Below, piece after piece: positions 25,932 through 33,706 of a stretch of DNA of 50,917 nucleotides. This DNA comes from Sphaerisporangium corydalis (GTDB lineage Bacteria > Actinomycetota > Actinomycetes > Streptosporangiales > Streptosporangiaceae). Both the position numbers and the translations under genes were made by a program. Location: assembly GCF_025506355.1 (NCBI RefSeq), contig NZ_JANZYP010000074.1:1-50917 (forward strand), read 5' to 3'. Position 1 is the first letter of the stretch; every line of letters starts with the position of its first letter. Below the pieces are notes generated by a model that was not told the origin of the DNA, searched no databases, and worked only from the letters and a program-made list of their open reading frames with translations.

Positions 25932-27043
25932 GCGATCGCATCAATCCCACGGTCATCACGGCGCCTTCGGGTAGCCCGTTCATCGAGATCGTCCGCGAGT
26001 TCGACGCGCCGCCCGCGAAGGTGTTCCGGGCCATGACCGATCCTGGTCTGGTCCCCCAGTGGCTCGGGCCGCGTGAGGTCGAGATGGACCTGCTCGAGTA
26101 CGACGCCCGGCCCGGCGGGGCATACCGGTACATCCACCGCAGCCCCGACGGCGGGGAATACGGCTTCCGCGGCGTCTTCCACACCGTCGCCGCCGGGGCG
26201 CGGATCATCCAGACCTTCGAGTACGAGGGCAGTCCCGGCGTGGTCAGCCTGGAGTCCACGACCTTCGAGGACCTGGGCGGGCGCACCCGGGTGCACGGCC
26301 ACACCGTGTACCCGTCCGTGGAGGCGCGGGACGCGATGCTCGCCAGCGGCATGGAGCACGGCCTCAACGACTCGATGGACCGGCTGTCGGAGGTGCTCGC
26401 CGCCGGGGGTGAGACGCAGAGGTCGGGACAGGTGTTCGTCGACATCACCATGTCGCTGGACGGGTACGTCACGGCTGCGGGCGCCGGTCCCGACGCCGGG
26501 CTCGGTGTGGGCGGGGAGCCCCTGCACGAATGGGTCTTCAGCGGCGAGGACCCGCGAAACGCCGAGATCCTGGAAGCCTCCTACGCCCGGTCCGGGGCCG
26601 TGATCATGGGAAGGAACCTCTTCGACGTGGTCGACGGGCCGAACGGGTGGAACGACGAGCTGGGGTACGGCGCGGAGCGCGACCAGTCCGACGCGCCGCC
26701 GATCTTCGTGCTGACCCACTCTGTGCCGGAGAAGGTGCGGCTGACCGGAAGATTCGCCTTCGTCACCGACGGGCCGCACAGCGCGCTGGCCCAGGCCCGG
26801 GCGGCGGCGGGCGGCAGGGACGTCGTGGTCATGGGGGGCGGGAACGTCGCGCACGAGTTCCTGGAGGCGGGGCTGGCCGACGTCCTGCTGATCCATCTCG
26901 CCCCCATGGTCCTTGGGGAGGGCACCCGGCTGTTCCCGGCGGCGGCGTCCGCCGCGGTGCGGCTGGAGCTCCTGGAGTCGGTTTCGACGTCGGCCGCCCA
27001 GCACCTCACGTACCGGGTGATCAAAGAAGGCACCCGGACCTGA
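25928..27043 (+). CDS. SRPBCC (AHSA1)-RibD C-terminal (DHFR-like) fusion protein
   Basis: A 371-residue two-domain protein. Residues 15-155 are an AHSA1-type SRPBCC domain (IEIVREFDAPPAKVFRAMTD, PQWLGPREVEMDLLEYDARP). Residues 167-365 are a RibD C-terminal/dihydrofolate-reductase-like domain (QVFVDITMSLDGYVTAAGAG, AVIMGRNLFDVVDGPNGWND, VVVMGGGNVAHEFLEAGLAD). Each is normally a separate protein, and both commonly accompany ArsR regulators. There is no stop or frameshift at the junction (ETQRSGQVFVD). Co-translated with the ArsR gene. The enzyme activity is unknown; NADPH-dependent reduction is a family-level guess. Confidence 0.88.
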   Translation: MSDRINPTVITAPSGSPFIEIVREFDAPPAKVFRAMTDPGLVPQWLGPREVEMDLLEYDARPGGAYRYIHRSPDGGEYGFRGVFHTVAAGARIIQTFEYEGSPGVVSLESTTFEDLGGRTRVHGHTVYPSVEARDAMLASGMEHGLNDSMDRLSEVLAAGGETQRSGQVFVDITMSLDGYVTAAGAGPDAGLGVGGEPLHEWVFSGEDPRNAEILEASYARSGAVIMGRNLFDVVDGPNGWNDELGYGAERDQSDAPPIFVLTHSVPEKVRLTGRFAFVTDGPHSALAQARAAAGGRDVVVMGGGNVAHEFLEAGLADVLLIHLAPMVLGEGTRLFPAAASAAVRLELLESVSTSAAQHLTYRVIKEGTRT

Positions 27044-27195
27044 CGGCACATCCCCCTGAAAGGGATCCGCATGACCCTCGCATGAGGGGTACGAGGGTAG
27101 CGAGGGCACCCTGAGCGGTCATAGTGTCGCAAGAGCGACAAGGGCCGCCCAGCCGTTCACTCGGTGGGTCGTCACCCTGGAGGAGGAGCGGATCG

Positions 27196-28422
27196 ATGAC
27201 GATGCGGTTCGAGCACGACTTCACGGTCCCCGTGCCGATCGAGCAGGCGTGGTCGGTGCTTCTCGACGTCGAGCGGGTGGCTCCCTGCCTTCCGGGGGCG
27301 ACGGTCGACACCGTCGACGGCGACGTCTTCTCCGGGCGGATGAAGGTGAAGGTCGGGCCCATCACGGTCACCTACCGGGGGAAGGCCTCTTTCGAGGCCG
27401 TCGACAAGGACGCCCACTCCCTGAGCCTGGTCGCCTCGGGCAAGGAGGCGCGCGGGACGGGCACCGCCAAGGCGGTCGTCAGCGCGAAGCTGTCCGGTGA
27501 TGGCGCCCAGACCAAGGTCACGGTCGAGACCACGTTCACCGTGACCGGGCGTCCGGCGCAGTTCGGGCGGGGGGTGATGGCCGAGGTGGGAGCCAAGCTC
27601 ATCGACCGCTTCGCCGCCAATCTTTCGGCGCTGCTGCGCGAGGCACCGGAGGAGGTCACCCCGGCCGCCAGGGCGGAGGGGTCCATCCCGCCGCTGTCCG
27701 GCGAACCCGCCGCCACCCCCTTCAACCAGCCCGCCACCAGCCCCCTGAGCGAAACAGGCACCCCCACCCTCGACTCCCCCCTCCAGCCGGAACCCCCTCT
27801 GGAGACATTGCCCGCGGAACCGGAAGTCCCCCTCAAGGGAGACGAACCCTCCCTGGCTGGGCCCCATGCGGAGGGAAGCCCGCAACGGGCGGGCGGCCTA
27901 GTTCCAGCGGCCGGGTCGGTTCCAGCGGGGGGTGCCATTTCGGCCGAGCCGGATCAGGCCGACGGTTCCGTGGGCAAGGGAGACGAACCCTCCCTGGTGG
28001 GGCCCCCTGAAGAGGAGGTTCCGCAGCGAGGTACGGCCGGGTCGGGCCCAGTGGGGGGACCCGCTTCGGTTGAGCCGGATCAGGCGGAGGGGTCTGGGGT
28101 GCGGGGAGGGCCTACGCAGGTTTTGCCGGGTGGTGGGGACGGGGCCGGGGCCGGTGGGGCGCCGGCGCATGTGGGGCATGCCGCGCGGCATCTGAGTGCC
28201 GTGCCGGATGACTACGACGCGCCGATCTCGGAGGAGGCCGCCGGGCGGGAGGCGCACCCTGCCGGGACCGCTCGTACGTCCAGGAGCCCCGAGGAGGAGG
28301 CGCTCGACCTGCTGGAGATCGCCGGACTGCCTCTGCTCAAGCGTGCCGCCCCCATCGTCGCCGGCATCGCCGCCCTGATCGTCGCCGCCTGGTTCCTCCG
28401 CCGCTTCCTCACCCGCCGCTGA
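27196..28422 (+). CDS. CoxG-like SRPBCC protein with long linker and C-terminal membrane anchor
   Basis: A 408-residue protein. Residues 1-150 match CO dehydrogenase subunit G (CoxG): MRFEHDFTVPVPIEQAWSVL, PCLPGATV and GRMKVKVGPITVTYRGKASF. A Pro/Gly/Glu-rich linker (about 160-375) contains a 47-residue tandem duplication. A C-terminal helix (APIVAGIAALIVAAWFL) ending in RRFLTRR should anchor it in the membrane. AGGAGG lies nine bases before the ATG. In carboxydotrophs CoxG recruits the hydroxylase to the membrane, and this architecture would allow the same for the hydroxylase at 16.8-20.5 kb (inference). Confidence 0.85.
   Translation: MTMRFEHDFTVPVPIEQAWSVLLDVERVAPCLPGATVDTVDGDVFSGRMKVKVGPITVTYRGKASFEAVDKDAHSLSLVASGKEARGTGTAKAVVSAKLSGDGAQTKVTVETTFTVTGRPAQFGRGVMAEVGAKLIDRFAANLSALLREAPEEVTPAARAEGSIPPLSGEPAATPFNQPATSPLSETGTPTLDSPLQPEPPLETLPAEPEVPLKGDEPSLAGPHAEGSPQRAGGLVPAAGSVPAGGAISAEPDQADGSVGKGDEPSLVGPPEEEVPQRGTAGSGPVGGPASVEPDQAEGSGVRGGPTQVLPGGGDGAGAGGAPAHVGHAARHLSAVPDDYDAPISEEAAGREAHPAGTARTSRSPEEEALDLLEIAGLPLLKRAAPIVAGIAALIVAAWFLRRFLTRR
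27835..28116 (+). repeat. 141-bp tandem duplication in the CoxG-like linker
   Basis: Two in-frame copies (starting 27835 and 27976) encode related 47-residue blocks, each opening KGDEPSL and containing a later AEPDQA or VEPDQA. The copies are clearly related but diverged, so the duplication is older than the 28-bp repeat at the gene end. Confidence 0.8.
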
Positions 28423-28508
28423 GCCTCGGCCACTCCTCACCCGCCGCTGAGCCTCGGCCACTCCTCACCCGCCGCTGAGGCTCGGTCGCTCCTCACCCGC
28501 CGTCAGGG
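28407..28508 (+). repeat. 28-bp tandem repeat spanning the end of the CoxG-like gene
   Basis: Three full units (28407, 28435, 28463) plus a partial fourth. The first unit encodes the last codons and the TGA of the CoxG-like gene; the others repeat that terminus, stop included, in the downstream gap. The first two copies are identical. Confidence 0.9.
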
Positions 28509-28655
28509 CCTGGCCACGTCCTTGGTTGCCGGTGGGGGTTGGGGATAAGCGTAAAAGTCGGGCAAGAGAGGGTCAGCAGTCGGCTGGGGGCGGCGGGATG
28601 GTGGGATGCGGGGGAATACCCGAGTCAGCGCCAATGCCGACTCAGGGGATGAAGT

Positions 28656-31340
28656 ATGCAGCCGGATGTCAGCGTTGTGCTCATAACGTTCAACGATTCC
28701 GCCCGGTTGCCACGCGCTCTCGCCTCCGTGCTGAACCAGTCGCTCCGCAACCTCGAAGTGATCGTCGTGGACGACGCGAGCACCGACGACACCGCCCGTG
28801 TCCTCGCCCGCTTCGATGATCCACGGCTCAGGTACATACGCAGGGAGACCAACAGCGGAGGCTGCGGGGCGCCGCGCAACACCGGGATGGACGCGGCCCG
28901 CGCCCCGTACATCATGTTCCTGGACAGCGACGACGAGCTGACCAAGCACGCCTGCAAGAGCCTGCTGAGCGAGGTGGAGGGGACCGACGCGGACTTCGCC
29001 GCCGGTCAGATCGCCCGCCTGTTCGAGGCCACCGGGCGCGTGCAGCGGTACTACCCGTCCCTGTACCAGCCGCGCCGGGTGGTCGAGGGGATCCGTACCG
29101 AGCCCCGCCTGTTCCTCGACGGCTTCGCCACCAACAAGCTGTTCCGTACCGCCTTCCTGCGCGACCACGGCCTGCGTTTCGCCGAGAACATCCATTACGA
29201 GGACCACGTCTTCACCGCCGCCCTGTTCTGCGCGTCCCGCCGCTTCGCCGTCGTGCCGTGGGTGGTCTACCTGTGGCACCGCGCGGTCGAGTCGACGTCC
29301 ATCTCGCTGAACCTGCGGGAGATGGAGAACATCCGGCACCGGGTGCGCGCGGCGCAGACCAGTGACGCGATCCTGCGGGACAACGGCTGCTCGGACCTGG
29401 TCGGCGACCGGCAGCAGCGTTTCCTGGTCCAGGACCTGCGCGTCTACCTGAACAAGCTGCCGCACCACACCTCGGTCTGGACCAAGGACTTCGCGTCGGT
29501 GGTGCGCCCGTACCTCGACGAGCTCGAACCGGGCGTGCTCGCCCGCGCCGAGCCGATGACCAGGGTGTGCTGCCATCTCATCCGCACCGACCGGTTCGAG
29601 GACCTGGTGGTCGCGGCCCGGTCGCTGACCGCCCCGAAGGCCGCCCCGCGTCACGCCATGCTGGTGGACGGCCGGACGTACTGGGGGACGCGCGCCGACC
29701 CCGGGATGGAGATCACCGAGCTGCGCCTGGCCGAGCTGCCGTACACCGCGACCAGGATCCGGCACGAGATCTGCGAGATGTCGGCCGAGGGGACGGTCGT
29801 GTCGATGACCGTGCGCACCTACGACCCGTTCGCGGTGCTGCGCCGCTGGAAGACGGTGGCCGACCTGACGGTCAAGGGGCTGAAGGTGCCGCTGACGCCG
29901 CGACGCCAGGCGGACGGCAGCTACCTCACCCAGATCGAGATGGACCTCGCCGGGGCGAGCCTCGGCCGCCTGGGCTTCGACGGCCGCCGCGACGTGCGCA
30001 TCGGGTTCACCCGCCCCGACGGGCACCGGACGAGCGACCGGCTGCTGATCGACCCGGCCACGCCCCCGCTGACGTTCACGATCGGCCGGCACGAGGTCAT
30101 GGTCGGCCCCGAGGGGGACAGCGCGTTCCTGCGGGTCCGCTGGCGGCCGGCGAGCACGCTGCGCCGGATGTCGCGATTGCGCCGGCTCCGCACGCTGGTC
30201 GCCCGCACCGACCTTAAGCTGTGGGTGTACCGGCGGCTGATCAAGATCGTCCCGCAGCGCCGTGACCTGGCGTTGTTCGAGTCCGACATCGGCGCCGCCT
30301 ACACCGGCAACCCGAAGTACATCCACGAGGAGATCCTGCGGCGCGGGCTGCCGCTCCAGGTGCGCTGGTCGGTGCGCGGCGACCGCAGGGGCTTCCCGGC
30401 GAGCGTGCCGCTCGTCCGGCGGATGAGCTGGCGGTACGTCTGGACGCTGGCCAGAGCCGGGTACTGGGTGGACACGCACGGCTTCCCGCTGGACTTCCCC
30501 AAGCCCAAGGGGACGCGCTACCTGCAGACCTGGCACGGGCAGACGCTCAAGACGGTGGGGTTCGACTCCCCCGACCTGCGCGGCGACTTCCCCGGCCCCC
30601 GGGAGCAGTGGCGGTCGGCGGTGGCCCGGTGGGACGCCCTGGTGTCGCCGGGGCCGGAGTTCGAGCGGGTCTTCGTCCCGTCGAACGAGTACACCGGCGC
30701 GGTGCTGGGCTTCGGCTCGCCGCGCTGCGACGTGCTCGTCAACGGCGACCCTGGCGCCCTGGCCCGCGTGCGGGCGGCCCTGGAGATCCCCGAGGACCGA
30801 AAGATCATGCTGTACGCGCCCACCTACCGCGACCGGTCCAAACGGAGCGGCGCCTCGGTGCGGGTCGACCTGGACGCGCTGGCCGCCGCGCTCGCGGACG
30901 AGTGGGTCGTGGTACTGCGCACCCACCCGGCCGAACGGTACAAAGTGCCCCAGCGGATGCGGCACTTCGTCCGGCCCGCCGGGTCCTATCCCGAGGTCAA
31001 CGATCTCATCCTGGCCTCGGACGCCCTGCTCAGCGACTACTCGTCGATCATCTGCGACTACGCCTGCACCGGGCGGCCCATCCTGCTGTACGCCGACGAC
31101 TACGACGAGTACGTCCGGGTGGAGCGCGGTCTCAACTACGACCTTCGGGAGATCGCCCCCGGCCCGATGCTGTCGACGACCGGCGAGCTGGTCGCGGCCG
31201 TGCGCGGGCTGGCGGCGGTCACCGAGGAGTACGCCGAGCGGTACGCCGACTTCGCCGGCCTGTTCTGCTCGGAGGAGAGCGGCAAGGCCGCCCCCCGGGT
31301 GGTCGACGCCTTCTTCCACGGCCTGGGAACGCACCCGTGA
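28656..31340 (+). CDS. Bifunctional GT2 glycosyltransferase - CDP-glycerol glycerophosphotransferase (TagF-like)
   Basis: An 894-residue fusion for teichoic-acid-like polymer synthesis. Residues 1-240 are a GT-A family 2 domain (VSVVLITFNDSARLPRALAS, VVDDASTDDT and the DSDDE metal site). About 330-500 is a beta-rich middle domain. Residues 540-885 are the TagF/Glyphos_transf domain: YLQTWHGQTLKTVGFDSP, MLYAPTYRDRS, VLRTHPAE, DALLSDYSSIICDYA and PILLYADDYDEY. It should act at the cytoplasmic membrane, adding glycerol-phosphate (or another polyol-phosphate) and a sugar to a lipid-linked chain. The ATG follows AGGGGATGAAGT. Confident for both domains; polymer identity is inference. Confidence 0.93.
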   Translation: MQPDVSVVLITFNDSARLPRALASVLNQSLRNLEVIVVDDASTDDTARVLARFDDPRLRYIRRETNSGGCGAPRNTGMDAARAPYIMFLDSDDELTKHACKSLLSEVEGTDADFAAGQIARLFEATGRVQRYYPSLYQPRRVVEGIRTEPRLFLDGFATNKLFRTAFLRDHGLRFAENIHYEDHVFTAALFCASRRFAVVPWVVYLWHRAVESTSISLNLREMENIRHRVRAAQTSDAILRDNGCSDLVGDRQQRFLVQDLRVYLNKLPHHTSVWTKDFASVVRPYLDELEPGVLARAEPMTRVCCHLIRTDRFEDLVVAARSLTAPKAAPRHAMLVDGRTYWGTRADPGMEITELRLAELPYTATRIRHEICEMSAEGTVVSMTVRTYDPFAVLRRWKTVADLTVKGLKVPLTPRRQADGSYLTQIEMDLAGASLGRLGFDGRRDVRIGFTRPDGHRTSDRLLIDPATPPLTFTIGRHEVMVGPEGDSAFLRVRWRPASTLRRMSRLRRLRTLVARTDLKLWVYRRLIKIVPQRRDLALFESDIGAAYTGNPKYIHEEILRRGLPLQVRWSVRGDRRGFPASVPLVRRMSWRYVWTLARAGYWVDTHGFPLDFPKPKGTRYLQTWHGQTLKTVGFDSPDLRGDFPGPREQWRSAVARWDALVSPGPEFERVFVPSNEYTGAVLGFGSPRCDVLVNGDPGALARVRAALEIPEDRKIMLYAPTYRDRSKRSGASVRVDLDALAAALADEWVVVLRTHPAERYKVPQRMRHFVRPAGSYPEVNDLILASDALLSDYSSIICDYACTGRPILLYADDYDEYVRVERGLNYDLREIAPGPMLSTTGELVAAVRGLAAVTEEYAERYADFAGLFCSEESGKAAPRVVDAFFHGLGTHP

Positions 31341-31430
31341 CGCCGGAACCGGGCCGCACGTCCGTGACGCCGGGACCCACAGCGGGGTCATGCGCGCCGC
31401 CGAGCGCGGGGCCTCGCGCATGACGACGGG

Positions 31431-32516
31431 ATGGGACGCGTGAACACGGTCGTCTTCGCCTGCATGGACGCCGACACGCTCGGCGGCATCCAGCAGGTGA
31501 CCCACACGGTCGCCCAGGGTCTCGCCCTGCGCGGCCACGAGGTCCACGTGGTCGGCCTGCACCGGGCCCCCGACCCGTTCAAATACGTCGAACGGCCCCT
31601 GTACGAGCACCACGTGGTGCAACGGCGCCACCTCGGCGACGGCAGCCGGCGGGCCGCGCGGCGGGGGGTGTCCCGGCTGCTCTCCTCCCTCGGGCCCGGG
31701 TACGCGGTGCTGACCTCGCCCGGGGTGGTGTCGTGGGTCGCGGACCTGCTGCCGCCCCGGCTGCGCGCGATCGGCCAGTACCACGGCTCGTTCGACCACG
31801 CCCGGGGCACCCCGCACTTCGCGGCCGTGCGCCGCGACTACCGGCACCTGGACCAGGCCGTCTTCCTCAGCCCCGAGGACGCGTGGCGGTTCGCCGAGGA
31901 GGCGCTGCTGCCGAACGTCACCGACCTGCCCAACCCGCTGCGGGCGTGGCCGGAGCGCACGTCCTTCCTGGACGTGCCGCGCGTGCTCGGGATCGGCCGC
32001 CTGGCCGCCGTCAAGCGGTTCGACCGGCTGATCACGGCCTTCGCCCGCGCGTCCCGCACGCAGACGCAGTGGGAGCTCCACCTGATCGGCGACGGCCCCG
32101 AGCTGTCCCGCCTGCGCACGCACGCCGCGTCCGCGGGTGTGGCCGGCCGCGTGGTGTTCCGCGGCCGGGTCCCGGCGGCGGAGATCGGCCAGGAGTACCT
32201 GAACGGCTCGATCCTCGGCCTGTCCAGCGAGCACGAGGGGTTCCCGCTGGTCGTGGGCGAGGCCGCCTCGTACGGCATGCCGTCGGTCGCCTTCGACGTG
32301 TCCGGCGGCGTGCGCTCGCTGGTCCTGGACGGGACGACGGGCGTGCTCGTGCCGCCCTCGGACGTGGACGCGTTCACCGGCGCGCTGGGCGGCCTGATGG
32401 CGGACCCGGCACGGCGGCGGCGGCTCGGGGCGGCGGGGCGTGTGCACGCGGAGTCGTTCCGCGCCGACCGGGTCCTCGACCGCTGGGAGGACCTGTTCGC
32501 CCGCACCCGCCGCTGA
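31431..32516 (+). CDS. GT4-family glycosyltransferase
   Basis: A 361-residue GT-B retaining glycosyltransferase. The N-terminal half has VVFACMDADTLGGIQQVTHT. The C-terminal nucleotide-sugar domain shows VLGIGRLAAVKRFDRLI, ELHLIGDGPELSRLR and the E-x7-E signature in SEHEGFPLVVGEAASYGMPS. It resembles enzymes that glucosylate poly(glycerol-phosphate). It lies 90 bp after the TagF-like gene and probably decorates the same polymer. The ATG used lies in a G-rich context; a GTG three codons downstream is possible. Confidence 0.9.
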   Translation: MGRVNTVVFACMDADTLGGIQQVTHTVAQGLALRGHEVHVVGLHRAPDPFKYVERPLYEHHVVQRRHLGDGSRRAARRGVSRLLSSLGPGYAVLTSPGVVSWVADLLPPRLRAIGQYHGSFDHARGTPHFAAVRRDYRHLDQAVFLSPEDAWRFAEEALLPNVTDLPNPLRAWPERTSFLDVPRVLGIGRLAAVKRFDRLITAFARASRTQTQWELHLIGDGPELSRLRTHAASAGVAGRVVFRGRVPAAEIGQEYLNGSILGLSSEHEGFPLVVGEAASYGMPSVAFDVSGGVRSLVLDGTTGVLVPPSDVDAFTGALGGLMADPARRRRLGAAGRVHAESFRADRVLDRWEDLFARTRR

Positions 32517-32541
32517 ACCCCGGCCGCCCGCCCTGGACGGC

Positions 32542-32657
32542 GTGCCCTTGGACGAGCCGGGACGCCCGGGTGTCAGCCCTTGACGGGACGGGCCGCCCGG
32601 GTGTCAGCTCCAGATGAGCTGGGACGCCCGGGTGGTCAGCCCTTGATGAGCTGGGAC
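32542..32657 (-). repeat. 31-32-bp tandem repeat spanning the end of the sulfotransferase gene
   Basis: Unit starts (plus strand) at 32564, 32595 and 32626, plus a partial copy at 32542. Each unit contains GCCCGGGTGTCAGC followed by a GATGAGCTGGGAC-like part. The copy at 32626-32657 encodes the last residues and stop codon of the sulfotransferase on the minus strand, and the others repeat that terminus downstream. The layout matches the repeat at the end of the CoxG-like gene. Confidence 0.85.
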
Positions 32658-33679
32658 GACTCGCGTGGCCTCGGGACGCGGGCGAGCGAGAGCTGGCCGG
32701 AGGTGAGCATCGCCGGGAGCGGGCCGGGCTCGCGCAGCCGGTCGAGCCACTCGCGTCCCCGCTGTTTGCTCCAGGACAGCCCGCGCCGCGCGGCCGTCCC
32801 CCGGTAGGTGAGCAGGTGCTCGGCCGAGGCCCCGGGCCCGCCGGACAGCTCGTAGCCGCGCGCCTGGAGACGGTCGCCCAGCACCTCCTCGCAGAGCGCG
32901 ATCTCCCAGGGCGCGAGCCGGGTGGCCCAGCTCCCCACCCGCGCCCGGGTGATGTCCTTGTGGGTGTTGCCGTGCCAGACCTTGCGCGCGGGCACCGCCA
33001 CCGTCGCCACCCGCCGGGGGTCGCACATCGCCGGGTCGAACTCCTCGCCGATGAATTCGCACAGCTTGGTGAGCTCCGCCTCGGGGTCGGCGGTCAGGTC
33101 CTCGTAGCGCATCTCGTGGTAACTGCCGGCGGGCAGGCGCCTGGCGTACCGCCGCCCACGGTCGACCGAGTCGGCCCAGACGGAGATGGCGTGGTACACG
33201 TCGAGCCGGAACCACGGCATCTCCTTGAGCGAGGCCACGCAGTCGCGCCCGTCCCGCACGAGGTGGACGAACTGCGCGTCGGGGAACAGCCGGAGCAGCG
33301 TCCCGACGTGCTTGACGTAGGCGGGCCGCTTGTCGCCCCAGCGCGGCTTGCCGAACCGCTCGGCGTACGCCCGGAACGCCTCGCCGAGCACCGAGCCCAG
33401 CGACCCGGGCCCCTCGACGGCCCTGCGGACGTAGGTCACGCGGTCGACGCCCAGCTCGCGGAACCGGGTCGCCCGGTCGGTCGCGATCCATTCGGCCAGC
33501 CGCCGCCGGTTCTCGGCGTCGCGCATGTCCCCGTACGCGCGCCTGCGCAGGTAGGCGGCGAGCAGGAAGCGGGTCTCCGGCGGCACCGCGATCCTCGGGT
33601 GCGAGTGCAGCATGAGCTGGAGCAGTGTGGTGCCCGATCGGGGGCACCCGATGACGAAGATCGGCCTGTCTGGACTCAT
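32636..33679 (-). CDS. PAPS-dependent sulfotransferase family protein
   Basis: A 347-residue protein. The 5'-phosphosulfate-binding loop is IFVIGCPRSGTTLLQLMLHS at residues 7-26; the 3'-phosphate-binding region is VHLVRDGRDCVASLKEMPWF near 143-162. WGDKRPAYVKHVGTLLRLFP is also typical of the Sulfotransfer_3 group. It would transfer sulfate from PAPS to a sugar or lipid hydroxyl. GGAGG lies ten bases before the ATG. It lies 27 bp downstream of the CDP-alcohol phosphotransferase on the same strand, so the two are probably co-transcribed. Confidence 0.9.
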   Translation of the reverse strand: MSPDRPIFVIGCPRSGTTLLQLMLHSHPRIAVPPETRFLLAAYLRRRAYGDMRDAENRRRLAEWIATDRATRFRELGVDRVTYVRRAVEGPGSLGSVLGEAFRAYAERFGKPRWGDKRPAYVKHVGTLLRLFPDAQFVHLVRDGRDCVASLKEMPWFRLDVYHAISVWADSVDRGRRYARRLPAGSYHEMRYEDLTADPEAELTKLCEFIGEEFDPAMCDPRRVATVAVPARKVWHGNTHKDITRARVGSWATRLAPWEIALCEEVLGDRLQARGYELSGGPGASAEHLLTYRGTAARRGLSWSKQRGREWLDRLREPGPLPAMLTSGQLSLARVPRPRESSQLIKG

Positions 33680-33706
33680 CGTCCTGCACCTCCGTGTCCC
33701 ATCGCC

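Noticed and set aside
28503-32447. Long minus-strand open frame opposite the TagF-like and GT4 genes
   Set aside because: Antisense shadow without family similarity; the plus-strand genes have clear catalytic motifs and ribosome-binding sites.
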